Shown piece after piece: positions 15,851 through 24,703 of a stretch of 54,341 bases of DNA; position 1 is the first letter of the stretch; each line of letters begins with the position of its first letter. The DNA lies in contig NZ_JAAGLR010000037.1 of assembly GCF_010548245.1 (NCBI RefSeq), positions 1 to 54,341 on the forward strand, given 5' to 3'. Origin of the DNA: Streptomyces sp. SID11385. Its GTDB lineage: Bacteria; Actinomycetota; Actinomycetes; Streptomycetales; Streptomycetaceae. The position numbers and the translations under genes are program-made. Under the pieces are notes generated by a model. That model made no database searches. It saw only the letters and a list, made by a program, of their open reading frames with translations, and had not been told where the DNA came from.

Positions 15851-16693
15851 ATGGCAGTACGCGGGATTCTCGGACACCAGCGCCGCGAGTACCGGACCCC
15901 CGATCCGCACCCCTCCGGCGCCGTCCCGCCGCGACTCCCGGCGGAAATGGTCCCGGGGCACGTCGCGATCGTCATGGACGGCAACGGCCGCTGGGCGAAG
16001 GAACGCGGGCTGCCCCGTACCGAGGGCCACAAGGTCGGCGAGTCGGTCGTCATGGACGCCATGAAGGGCTGCCTGGAACTCGGCGTCAAGAACATCTCGC
16101 TGTACGCCTTCTCCACCGAGAACTGGAAGCGCTCGCCCGACGAGGTCCGCTTCCTCATGGGCTTCAACCGCGAGGTCATCGCGCGGCGCCGCGACGAGAT
16201 GGACGAACTCGGCATCCGCATCCGCTGGGTCGGCCGGATGCCGAAGCTGTGGAAGTCGGTCGTCAAGGAACTCCAGATCGCCCAGGAGCAGACCAAGGAC
16301 AACGACGCCCTCACGCTCTACTTCTGCGTCAACTACGGCGGCCGTGCCGAGATCGCCGACGCCGCGCGCCGCGTCGCGGAGGACGTCGCCGCCGGGCGCC
16401 TGGACCCGTCCAAGGTCAGCGAGAAGACCTTCCAGAACTACCTCTACTACCCGGACATGCCGGACGTGGACCTCTTCCTGCGCCCCAGCGGCGAGCAGCG
16501 CACCTCGAACTTCCTGCTCTGGCAGTCGAGTTACGCGGAGATGGTCTACCAGGACGTGCTGTGGCCGGACTTCGACCGCCGCGACCTGTGGCGCGCCTGC
16601 GTCGAGTACGCCAAGCGTGACCGCCGCTTCGGCGGCGCCGTCCCCAACGAGCAACTGCTCGCCATGGAAGAGGGGATGCGGGGCAACGGCTGA
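15851..16693 (+). CDS. uppS: Isoprenyl (undecaprenyl) diphosphate synthase
   Basis: A 280-residue cis-prenyltransferase. '[24 protein letters not shown]' gives the catalytic Asp43 and the pyrophosphate-binding loop. '[20 protein letters not shown]' and the closing '[27 protein letters not shown]' are invariant family motifs. It condenses isopentenyl diphosphates into the lipid carrier for peptidoglycan and wall polymers. A CGGAGA site precedes the ATG. It is 68 nt downstream of recO, on the same strand. The N-terminal 35 residues (Pro/Arg-rich) are a common Streptomyces extension. Confidence 0.97.
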   Translation: MAVRGILGHQRREYRTPDPHPSGAVPPRLPAEMVPGHVAIVMDGNGRWAKERGLPRTEGHKVGESVVMDAMKGCLELGVKNISLYAFSTENWKRSPDEVRFLMGFNREVIARRRDEMDELGIRIRWVGRMPKLWKSVVKELQIAQEQTKDNDALTLYFCVNYGGRAEIADAARRVAEDVAAGRLDPSKVSEKTFQNYLYYPDMPDVDLFLRPSGEQRTSNFLLWQSSYAEMVYQDVLWPDFDRRDLWRACVEYAKRDRRFGGAVPNEQLLAMEEGMRGNG

Positions 16694-16712
16694 GCCCGCA
16701 CGGGCCGCCGCG

Positions 16713-16767
16713 GCGGTACGGGGAGGGGGCGCCGCTCCGTGTGAAGGGCGCCCCCTCCCCGTACCGC
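16713..16767. terminator. Strong bidirectional hairpin terminator
   Basis: Perfect 21-bp arms (16713-16733 and 16747-16767) around a 13-nt loop, between the convergent uppS and VOC genes. Similar hairpins without T-tracts end many Streptomyces transcripts. Confidence 0.85.
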
Positions 16768-16822
16768 CGCGTCCCGAGTCGCCCCGTACCGCCGCGTCCG
16801 CAGTAACCCGCCGCGTCCGGCG

Positions 16823-17587
16823 TCAGCCCCGTACCAGCCCGAACACCGTCCCGTCCGGTGCCCGCAGGGTCGCGCGGCCCGCGCGGGCCGCCGGGGCGTC
16901 CTCGACGAGGAGCGTCGCGCCGGCCGCGAGCGCGGCGGCCACCGCCCGGTCCAGGTCGCCCGCGAGGAAGTCCGGCTGCCAGCGCGGGCGGGGCCGCTTG
17001 GCCCCCGTACGCAGCGGGGAGACGGAGAACAGCGGACGGGTGCCGCGCAGCAGGAGCGTCGCGTCGGGCGGGGCCGGGTGGGCCTTCGCGCCGAGGACGC
17101 GGGTGTGGAAGGCGAGCGCGTCGGCCGGGTCGGGGGTGTGCAGGCGGTAGCGCACCGCCTCGGTGATCCGCGCGTCCGCTCCCGGCTCCCACAGCGTGAG
17201 CCCGAGGCCCTGCCGGTCGGCGGCGAGCACGCCCCGGCCGCCTTCGAGCGGCAGCGGGCCCACCGCCACCGTGCCGCACAGCGCGCGTACGTGCTCGGCG
17301 GCGGTGCGGGCGTCGGGGACGGTGAGGCAGGGGGACCAGACGCCGGGGCCCGTACCGGTGTAGGCGCGGCCCACGACGAGGACCTGCGCGCCCTGCGCGT
17401 CGAGCCCCCGCCACAGCCCGCCGGGGCCGCCGCCGGGCTCGAAGCGGAGGCCGAGGACCTTGGCGTAGAACGCGCGGGCGCGTTCCGGGGTGGGGGACTG
17501 GAGGGCGGCCCAGGCCGCGGCGCCGCGCTGCGCCGGGCGGTGGGATCTCGCCGGGCGCGGGATCGCGTCCGTCAAGCTTTCTGTCAC
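16823..17587 (-). CDS. VOC (glyoxalase/bleomycin-resistance-like) protein with two domains
   Basis: A 254-residue protein with two VOC repeats: 'AAWAALQSPTPERARAFYAKVLGLRFE' to 'LTLWEPG' (about residues 24-138), and 'YRLHTPDPADALAFHTRVLGAK' to 'LRAPDGTVFGLVRG' (about 148-254). This matches the two-module hydroxylase/CFP-30B-like class common in Streptomyces. The specific function is unknown. The GTG start at 17587 has GGAGGT as its ribosome site, and that site lies inside one arm of a perfect long-range inverted repeat (17589-17646), suggesting control of translation. Confidence 0.85.
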   Translation of the reverse strand: MTESLTDAIPRPARSHRPAQRGAAAWAALQSPTPERARAFYAKVLGLRFEPGGGPGGLWRGLDAQGAQVLVVGRAYTGTGPGVWSPCLTVPDARTAAEHVRALCGTVAVGPLPLEGGRGVLAADRQGLGLTLWEPGADARITEAVRYRLHTPDPADALAFHTRVLGAKAHPAPPDATLLLRGTRPLFSVSPLRTGAKRPRPRWQPDFLAGDLDRAVAAALAAGATLLVEDAPAARAGRATLRAPDGTVFGLVRG

Positions 17588-17588
17588 A

Positions 17589-17646
17589 AGGACCTCCGGT
17601 AAGGACCGGGATGTGTGGCCCTCGCCTACCCGGCGCCGGAGGTCCT
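17589..17646 (-). promoter_or_regulatory. Long-range inverted repeat that can hide the ribosome site of the VOC gene
   Basis: Perfect 11-bp arms (17636-17646 and 17589-17599; AGGACCTCCGG / CCGGAGGTCCT) are separated by 36 nt. Read on the minus strand, the distal arm contains GGAGGT directly before the GTG at 17587, and the proximal arm contains the complementary ACCTCC. It could work as an RNA switch or be two half-sites for a DNA-binding dimer. Confidence 0.5.
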
Positions 17647-17673
17647 AATCATGTGAAGAGTCCGACAGACGGG

Positions 17674-18099
17674 TCAACGGCCGGTTTTCTCCCCGGTGCA
17701 GCAGTCCCCGCACGTCCCGAAGACCTCCACCGTATGGGCGACCTCCACGAAGCCGTGCTGGGCCGCGACCGTCGCCGCCCACTCCTCGACCGCCGCGCCC
17801 TCGACCTCCACGGCCTTGCCGCAGCTGCGGCACACGAGGTGGTGGTGGTGCTGCTCCGTGGCGCATCTGCGGTAGACCGCCTCGCCCTCCGCGTTGCGCA
17901 GCACGTCGACCTCGCCCGCGTCGGCGAGGGACTGGAGCGTGCGGTAGACCGTGGTGAGGCCGACCGAGTCGCCCCGGTGCTTGAGCATGTCGTGCAGGTC
18001 CTGGGCGCTGCGGAACTCCTCGACCTCGGAGAGGGCCGAGGCCACGGCGGCGCGTTGCCGGGTCGAACGCCCCCGTACCGGGGGTCCAGCGGTGGTCAC
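17674..18099 (-). CDS. zur: Zinc-responsive Fur-family repressor
   Basis: A 141-residue Fur-family protein. The winged-helix part is 'RGRSTRQRAAVASALSEVEEFRSAQDLHDMLKHRGDSVGLTTVYRTLQSLADAGEVDVLR'. Metal and structural sites are 'HHHHLVCRSCGKAVEVEG' and the C-terminal 'CGDCC'. The GTG at 18099 is preceded by GAGGAGG. It is the last gene downstream of znuB, the position known for S. coelicolor zur (SCO2508) beside uppS. It should repress the znu genes through the boxes at 21016-21052 when zinc is sufficient. The choice of Zur over Fur/Nur rests on this context. Confidence 0.93.
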   Translation of the reverse strand: MTTAGPPVRGRSTRQRAAVASALSEVEEFRSAQDLHDMLKHRGDSVGLTTVYRTLQSLADAGEVDVLRNAEGEAVYRRCATEQHHHHLVCRSCGKAVEVEGAAVEEWAATVAAQHGFVEVAHTVEVFGTCGDCCTGEKTGR

Positions 18100-18110
18100 C
18101 GGTTGCCTCC

Positions 18111-19061
18111 TCACGTCTGCTGGCTGGTCATTGTGCCAGGTGCGGCGGTGCCCGGGCCGCCGCCGACGTCCGCGACGGGCTCTTCCGACCGTACGTCCGT
18201 GCCCGCTTCCAACGGGCATCCGGCCGGGTCGGCCGCTGCCTTCGCCCTCGCCTGGCGGCGCGCCAGCGGTGCCGCGAGGAGCGAGAGCGCGACGAAGACG
18301 CCGATCGCGAGCAGCACGATCGTGCCGCCGGGCGGCAGGTCCTGGTAGTACGAGAGCGTCGTGCCGCCGAGCGTCGTGACGACGCCGATCGCGACCGCGC
18401 CCGCGAAGGTGAACGCGAAGCTGCGGGTGAGCTGTTGCGCCGCCGCGACCGGGATCACCATGAGCGCGCTCACCAGGAGCAGCCCCACGATCCGCATGGC
18501 GACGGTGACGGTCGCCGCCGCGGTGACCGCGACGAGCAGGTTGAGCAGCCGCACGGGCAGCCCGGTCACGCGCGCGTACTCCTCGTCCTGGCTCACCGCG
18601 AAGAGGTGGCGCCGCAGCCCCACCGTGACGAGCACGACGAAGCCCGCGAGCACGCACACCGCGACGACGTCGCTCGGCGAGACCGTCGAGAGCGAGCCGA
18701 ACAGGTACGAGGTGAGGTTGGCGTTCGAGCCGGCCGGGGCGAGGTTCGTCAGCACGACGCCGCCCGCCATGCCCCCGTAGAAGAGCATCGCGAGCGCCAC
18801 GTCGCCGCGCGTGCGCCCGTACCAGCGGATGAGTTCCATCACGATCGCGCCGCCGACCGAGACGGCCGCCGCCGTCCACAGCGGCGAGGCCGAGAGCAGG
18901 AAGCCGAGGCCGACGCCGGTGAGCGCCACGTGCCCGATGCCGTCGCCCATGAGGGCCTGGCGGCGCTGCACGAGGTAGATGCCGATGGCGGGCGCGGTGA
19001 TGCCGACGAGTACGGCCGCGAGCAGCGCGCGCTGCATGAGGGCGGACTGGAGCATGTCCAT
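18111..19061 (-). CDS. znuB: Zinc ABC transporter permease
   Basis: A 316-residue ABC-3 family membrane protein with about eight to nine TM helices. Hallmarks are 'MLQSALMQRALLAAVLVGITAPAIGIYLVQRRQALMGDGIGHVALTGVGLGFLL' at the start, the conserved 'EEYARVTGLPVRLLNLL' cytoplasmic loop, and 'LLLVSALMVIPVAAAQ'. It is the channel subunit of the high-affinity zinc importer. The last 50 residues are a soluble Ala/Gly/Pro-rich tail. A GGAAGG site lies about 13 nt before the ATG. It sits between znuC (25 nt upstream) and zur (11 nt downstream), so one transcript is expected. Confidence 0.94.
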   Translation of the reverse strand: MDMLQSALMQRALLAAVLVGITAPAIGIYLVQRRQALMGDGIGHVALTGVGLGFLLSASPLWTAAAVSVGGAIVMELIRWYGRTRGDVALAMLFYGGMAGGVVLTNLAPAGSNANLTSYLFGSLSTVSPSDVVAVCVLAGFVVLVTVGLRRHLFAVSQDEEYARVTGLPVRLLNLLVAVTAAATVTVAMRIVGLLLVSALMVIPVAAAQQLTRSFAFTFAGAVAIGVVTTLGGTTLSYYQDLPPGGTIVLLAIGVFVALSLLAAPLARRQARAKAAADPAGCPLEAGTDVRSEEPVADVGGGPGTAAPGTMTSQQT

Positions 19062-19086
19062 GGGTTCGCTGTGCCTTCCTCGCCGC

Positions 19087-19914
19087 TCAGCCGAGCAGCC
19101 CGCTGCGGACCGGTTCGGCCGCGCCGGAGTGGGGGTGGACGTGGTCGTGGCCGGGCAGCGCGTGCTGGCCGACCGCACGCGGCGGCGGGCCGTCGTGCCG
19201 TACGCAGCCGTCGCGCAGGACGATCGCGCGGTCGATGAGCGGTTCGAGCGGCCCGAGTTCGTGCAGCACGAGGAGCACGGTCGTGCCGCGCTCGACCTGC
19301 GCCGCGAGGGTGCGGGCCAGGACCTGCTGGCTCTCCAGGTCCACGCCGGCCATCGGCTCGTCCATGACGAGCAGTTCGGGCTCCGAGGCGAGCGCGCGGG
19401 CGATCAGTACGCGCTGGTGCTGGCCGCCGGAGAGCGCCTCGACCGGGTCCTTCGCGCGGTCCGCCATCCCCACCTCTTCGAGCGCCGCGCGTATCGCCGC
19501 GCGGTCCGCGCGCCCCAGGAACCCGAGCCTCGCGCGCGAGAGCCGCCCCGAGGCGACGACCTCGGAGACGGTCGCGGGGACCCCTCCGGCGGCGGTCGTG
19601 CGCTGCGGTACGTAGCCGACGCGCGCCCAGTCGCGGAAGCGCCGCAGCGGGGAGCCGAACAGCTCGACGCCGCCCGCGGTGACCGGGACCTGCCCGATCG
19701 CGACGCGCACGGCCGTCGACTTGCCCGAGCCGTTGGCGCCGAGCAGCGTCACGACCTCGCCGCGCCGCACCCGCACGTCGATCCCGTGCAGGACGGGGCG
19801 CGCGCCGAGCCGCGCGGAGACCTCGCGCAGCGCGAGCACGGTCTCCCGGCCGTCGTCGGGCTCCCTGCCGTCGGCCGCGTCGTCGGCCGCGCCGGAGCGG
19901 GGTTCGGGGATCAT
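19087..19914 (-). CDS. znuC: Zinc ABC transporter ATP-binding protein
   Basis: A 275-residue ABC ATPase. Walker A is GANGSGKST (residues 59-67), the signature is LSGGQHQR, Walker B is LLVMDEPMAGVD, and the H-loop is VLLVLHELG. The C-terminus holds a His-rich stretch ('GQHALPGHDHVHPHSG') fitting a zinc system. The ATG at 19914 is reached 130 nt after the znuA stop. That gap contains no convincing promoter but is GC-rich and may fold. Confidence 0.95.
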   Translation of the reverse strand: MIPEPRSGAADDAADGREPDDGRETVLALREVSARLGARPVLHGIDVRVRRGEVVTLLGANGSGKSTAVRVAIGQVPVTAGGVELFGSPLRRFRDWARVGYVPQRTTAAGGVPATVSEVVASGRLSRARLGFLGRADRAAIRAALEEVGMADRAKDPVEALSGGQHQRVLIARALASEPELLVMDEPMAGVDLESQQVLARTLAAQVERGTTVLLVLHELGPLEPLIDRAIVLRDGCVRHDGPPPRAVGQHALPGHDHVHPHSGAAEPVRSGLLG

Positions 19915-20044
19915 GAGCGCGCCTCCTGGGGCGGGGTGAGGGTGCGGTGGGGCGGGGCTGCGGGGCGTGGCGGGCACCGGAGCGGCGGGGACGGGGCGTA
20001 CGGGGGCCGCGTACGGGGAGGCCGCTCCCGCGCCGTTCGGCCGC

Positions 20045-21016
20045 TCAGGACGCCCCCAGTGCCTTCTGGAGCGCCGTGAGGTTCGCGTGCATGACCTCGA
20101 TGTAGTCGTCGCCGCGCGACTTGTCCGTGATGCCCTCCAGCGGGTCGAGCACATCGGTGCGCAGGCCCGAGTCGCCCGCGACGGTCTTGGCGGTGCGGTC
20201 GGAGACGAGCGTCTCGTAGAAGACGGTCGTGACGTGGTCGGCCTTCGCGATCTCGCGCAGGTCCTTCATCCGGGCGAGGCTCGGCTCGCTCTCCGGGTTG
20301 AGGCCCGCGATGGCCTCCTCGGTGAGGCCGTAGCGCTCGGCGAGGTAGCCGAAGGCGGCGTGCGTCGTGAGGAAGACCTTCGTCTTGGTGTTCCTGAGGC
20401 CCTCGCGGTAGTCGGCGTCGAGCGCGCCGAGCTTGCCGACGAGGGTCTTCGTGTTCTTCGCGTACGTGTCCGCGTGGTCGGGGTCGGCCTTCTCCAGCTC
20501 CTTGCCGACGCCCTTCGCGAGCTGCGCGTAGCGGACCGGGTCGAGCCACACGTGGGGGTCCTCGCCCGCCTCGCCGCCGTGGTCGTGGTCGTGGTCGTCG
20601 GCGTGCCCGCCGACCTCCGTGCCGTGCTTCTCCAGGGTCGTGAGCGAGGCCGCGTCCAGCTTGTGCTTCACGGCGGACTGCGCGGCCACGTCGTCCACGG
20701 AGGGCTGGAGGCCCTTGAGGTAGAGGAGGACGCCCGAGTCCTCGATCGCGACGGTCTGCTTGGCGCTGATCTCCAGGTCGTGCGGCTCCTGCCCCGGCTT
20801 CGTCAGGGTGTCCACGTGCACGTGGCCGCCGCCGATCTCCTCGGCGAGGTACGTGAGCGGGTAGAACGCGGACGTGACCTTGAGCTTCCCGTCCTCGTCC
20901 GTCCCGGAGGCGCTGGAGGAGCAAGCGGCGAGGGCGCCCGCGCCGAGGAGGGCGGCGAGGGCGCCGGCGGCGGCGCGGAGGGATATGTGGGGGCGGCGGC
21001 GGGAGCTGGACTTCAT
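20045..21016 (-). CDS. znuA: Zinc ABC transporter substrate-binding lipoprotein
   Basis: A 323-residue ZnuA/TroA protein. The signal peptide ends in the lipobox LAAC (Cys32). A His/Asp-rich loop near residues 130-145 ('HADDHDHDHGGEAGEDPHVWLDP') holds the zinc relay loop and the first binding His. 'VFLTTHAAFGYLAERYGL' carries another ligand. I use the ATG at 21016: an ATG at 21025 and a TTG at 21034 are also in frame, but the promoter at 21024-21053 predicts an mRNA beginning at or just before 21016. It captures Zn2+ outside the membrane for ZnuBC. The two Zur boxes imply tight repression. Confidence 0.95.
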   Translation of the reverse strand: MKSSSRRRPHISLRAAAGALAALLGAGALAACSSSASGTDEDGKLKVTSAFYPLTYLAEEIGGGHVHVDTLTKPGQEPHDLEISAKQTVAIEDSGVLLYLKGLQPSVDDVAAQSAVKHKLDAASLTTLEKHGTEVGGHADDHDHDHGGEAGEDPHVWLDPVRYAQLAKGVGKELEKADPDHADTYAKNTKTLVGKLGALDADYREGLRNTKTKVFLTTHAAFGYLAERYGLTEEAIAGLNPESEPSLARMKDLREIAKADHVTTVFYETLVSDRTAKTVAGDSGLRTDVLDPLEGITDKSRGDDYIEVMHANLTALQKALGAS

Positions 21017-21053
21017 GACAGTCATTTTCAACAAAACTGGAAACGATTGTCAA
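21016..21053 (-). promoter_or_regulatory. znuA promoter with two Zur boxes
   Basis: On the minus strand TTGACA (21053-21048), an 18-nt spacer and GAAAAT (21029-21024) form a good promoter. Two 15-mers each match 12 of 15 bases of the Zur box as I recall it (TGAAAATGATTTTCA): one at 21016-21030 over the -10 and start codon, one at 21038-21052 over the -35. This predicts complete blocking by Zur-zinc and a leaderless transcript. Confidence 0.75.
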
Positions 21054-21260
21054 TTACGAAAGCAGTGCGCACCCGGACGCGCTCCGTGACCGAGGCCGGT
21101 GAGGCGCCCGCCGGTGCGGCGAGCCCCGGCCCGGAACCGCCCGCCGGGGAACCGATTTGATCCGGGGTACGGGGCCGCCGGTAACCTGAGGTATTCGCTG
21201 GGCAGTGGCGGGCTCGCCGGGCCCAGAAGACCGCTTCGTCGTCGTAATGAAGAGAGCACC

Positions 21261-22643
<1,383 letters not shown>

Positions 22644-22655
22644 ACCGCCGCGGTC

Positions 22656-22697
22656 CGGGCCGCGCCTCTCTCGTACGTACGGGAACGGCGCGGCCCG
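22656..22697 (+). terminator. Terminator after glyS
   Basis: A perfect 11-bp stem (22656-22666 and 22687-22697, CGGGCCGCGCC / GGCGCGGCCCG) begins 12 nt after the glyS stop, with a loop that is itself palindromic (CGTACGTACG). Confidence 0.7.
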
Positions 22698-22729
22698 CCG
22701 TCGTTCGTACGCCTCCCGAAAGGCAGCCC

Positions 22730-23494
22730 GTGCCCGCCGACTCCCCGCCCCTCACCCCCGACTGCGGCTCCTGCGCCGGGCTGTGCTGCGTCGCGCTGCC
22801 CTTCGCGAAGTCCGCCGACTTCGCCGCGAGCAAACCGGCCGGGACCCCGTGCGCGCACCTGGCCGACGACTTCCGCTGCGCGATCCACGAGCGCCTGCGC
22901 CCCTCGGGCTGGAGCGGCTGCACGGTCTTCGACTGCCACGGCGCCGGCCAGCACCTCACCCAGCACACCTTCGGCGGTCGCGACTGGCGCTCCGAACCCG
23001 CCCTGCGCGCCCCCATGTTCCGCGCCTTCCCCGTCCTCCTCCACCTCCACGAACTCCTCCGCTACCTCACGGAGGCGGCCGAGCGGGCACCGCGACGGCT
23101 GTACGAGGACACGGAGGCGGCCCGCGCCCGGGTGGCAGCCCTCACGGCGTACGACCCCGACGCGCTCGCCGCCGTCGACGTGTCGGCCGAACGCGCCCGC
23201 GCCAACCCGGTCCTGACCCGCGTGAGCAAGGCCGTCCGCGCCACCCTCCCCGGCCCCCGCCCCGACCGCCGGGGCGCCGACCTCCTTGGCGCCCGCCTTC
23301 GCGACGCGGACCTCCGCGCCGCCAACCTCCGCGGCGCCCTCCTGATCGGCACGGACCTCCGCGGCGCCGACCTGCGCGGAGCGGACGTGACGGGGGCGGA
23401 CTTCCGGGGGGCGGACCTGAGGGGGGCGGATGTGCGGGGGGTGCTGTTCCTGCTGCCGGGGCAGTTGAGGGCGGCGAGGACGGACCGGCCCTGA
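22730..23494 (+). CDS. Cys-cluster plus pentapeptide-repeat protein
   Basis: A 254-residue protein with a GTG start and a GAAAGGC site upstream. Residues about 8-70 hold a Cys cluster, CGSCAGLCC...CAHL...CAIH...CTVFDC, like the zinc/iron-binding YkgJ family. Residues about 180-240 are pentapeptide repeats, A(D/N)LxG ('[23 protein letters not shown]', '[20 protein letters not shown]'), giving about 11 to 12 coils of a right-handed quadrilateral helix. The two parts are joined by a helical middle. The function is unknown. Quinolone-resistance pentapeptide proteins lack the Cys domain, so that role should not be assumed. Confidence 0.8.
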   Translation: MPADSPPLTPDCGSCAGLCCVALPFAKSADFAASKPAGTPCAHLADDFRCAIHERLRPSGWSGCTVFDCHGAGQHLTQHTFGGRDWRSEPALRAPMFRAFPVLLHLHELLRYLTEAAERAPRRLYEDTEAARARVAALTAYDPDALAAVDVSAERARANPVLTRVSKAVRATLPGPRPDRRGADLLGARLRDADLRAANLRGALLIGTDLRGADLRGADVTGADFRGADLRGADVRGVLFLLPGQLRAARTDRP

Positions 23495-23498
23495 GCCC

Positions 23499-23768
23499 TC
23501 AGCCGGTTTTGTGCCCCGCCCGCAGGAGCAGCAGCTCTTCCCCGGCCCGAAACCGCCCCCAGCCGCCGCCCTCCCAGCCCAGGACGACGAACAACCCCCC
23601 GAGGGCGCCGATCCCGGTCCGCACGACCACGACGGTCCGCCAGCGCCCCACGTGCCGCACCTGATCGCCGACGGCGACGAGGGCGGCGACTTTGACGAGG
23701 GGGGCGCCCGGTTCAAAGGAAGCGGCGCGGGAGCATGGGTCGACGCCGGGCCGGTCGTTGGCTTCCAT
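23499..23768 (-). CDS. Small hypothetical protein
   Basis: I do not recognise a family. The likely product is 89 residues starting at the ATG at 23768 (MEANDRPGVDPCSRAASF). The body has SH3-like short beta strands ('PLVKVAALVAVGDQVRHVGRWRTVVVVRTGI', 'GRFRAGEELLLLR'). An extension upstream to 23903 is possible but would cover repeated promoter-like sequence. It is convergent with the pentapeptide gene (4 nt apart) and divergent from the DUF6879/XRE pair, so it may belong functionally with that pair. Confidence 0.45.
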   Translation of the reverse strand: MEANDRPGVDPCSRAASFEPGAPLVKVAALVAVGDQVRHVGRWRTVVVVRTGIGALGGLFVVLGWEGGGWGRFRAGEELLLLRAGHKTG

Positions 23769-23803
23769 GAACGACACGGTAGGGAAGCGGAACTGAGGCG
23801 GCG

Positions 23804-23859
23804 TAGCCTGTTTTCTTGACTTTTCTCGGGCATTGACTTGCTTAGCTCGTTTTTTCGCG
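23804..23859. promoter_or_regulatory. Low-GC promoter region with two kinds of direct repeat
   Basis: TTGACTT occurs at 23816-23822 and 23833-23839 (17 nt apart). TAGC-NN-GTTTT occurs at 23804-23814 and 23843-23853 (39 nt apart). The stretch is much richer in A/T than its surroundings and precedes the DUF6879/XRE genes. It could serve as promoter and binding site for the XRE regulator encoded just downstream. Confidence 0.45.
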
Positions 23860-23938
23860 TGAAAGTGGGCGGAGTCCGTGGTGAGGCCATCACCGCTGGG
23901 CAAGGCTGAGGCTGTCAGCTTCGGCGAAAGGATCTGTG

Positions 23939-24694
23939 ATGGCCCGACGACTGCGATTCAACGGGACGGGGAGCGGCGGTGGTTCCTGCCCGGCCGTACA
24001 CGAGGACCTTGACACGGGTGAGGTCATCGTGCACGGGCCGCGTCTCACCGACCCGGAAGCCTTGGCGCAACTCCAGCACATCGACGAGGACGAAGTCCCC
24101 ATCGTGATGCCCCGCAACACGCTGATCGACTTCGGCCCGAAGGACCGCGACGCCGAACCACGCATCCTCGACCCGGAGACGTTCGCGGGGATGTTCCAGA
24201 ACTTCCGGCACAGCGCCTGGCACCTGGAGATGCGCCGGGGGTACGCGGTCGACCGGAAGGAGAGTACATACGCTCAGTTCCTGCGGGGTGAGACACCCAC
24301 GTGGAACATGGACTCCTCCTGGTCCCGCACGATCAGCGCCAAGACCCGTGACGGTGTTTACGTCGGACGCGTCCGCGTCGTGGACAACCCGCCGACCGAG
24401 GGGCAGCGCTACCTTCTCGCACACGCGGAACACAACGCCGCGCTGGGCGAGGAAGTGCGCAACATGTGGTGTGGGGACGCCGAACGCGTCAACCTTCCGG
24501 ACGAGGACTTCTGGATCTTCGACTCGCACATCGTTGTCTTGTGCCTGTTCGACGACGACGATGTCCTGACGGGAGCCGAGCTGATCACCGAACCGGCCCG
24601 CGTCAACCAGTACAACCGCATCAGGGACGTGGCCCAGCACTACGCCACGCCGTTCAGGAAGTTCGTGGCGGAGCTGGCCGCGAAGGAGGAGTAG
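23939..24694 (+). CDS. DUF6879-type protein paired with an XRE regulator
   Basis: A 251-residue protein. The ATG at 23939 has AAAGGA about 8 nt upstream; a GTG at 23936 is the alternative. Residues about 1-70 ('RLRFNGTGSGGGSCPAVHEDLDTGEVIVHGP...VPIVMPRNTLIDFG') form a small N-terminal module. Residues about 80-250 look like the DUF6879 domain ('FAGMFQNFRHSAWHLEMRRGYAVDRKESTYAQFL', 'EDFWIFDSHIVVLCLFDD', 'NQYNRIRDVAQHYATPF'). In Streptomyces such proteins sit beside Scr1/DUF5753 XRE regulators and are thought to antagonise or partner them, like the DUF397 proteins of WhiJ-type loci. Base composition is visibly less GC-rich than the flanking genes. Confidence 0.7.
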   Translation: MARRLRFNGTGSGGGSCPAVHEDLDTGEVIVHGPRLTDPEALAQLQHIDEDEVPIVMPRNTLIDFGPKDRDAEPRILDPETFAGMFQNFRHSAWHLEMRRGYAVDRKESTYAQFLRGETPTWNMDSSWSRTISAKTRDGVYVGRVRVVDNPPTEGQRYLLAHAEHNAALGEEVRNMWCGDAERVNLPDEDFWIFDSHIVVLCLFDDDDVLTGAELITEPARVNQYNRIRDVAQHYATPFRKFVAELAAKEE

Positions 24695-24703
24695 CGCAGG
24701 GAT

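Noticed and set aside
21053..21260. T-box or other riboswitch ahead of glyS
   Set aside because: No T-box-like conserved bulge sequence or specifier stem could be seen. Only an ordinary promoter-like region is present.
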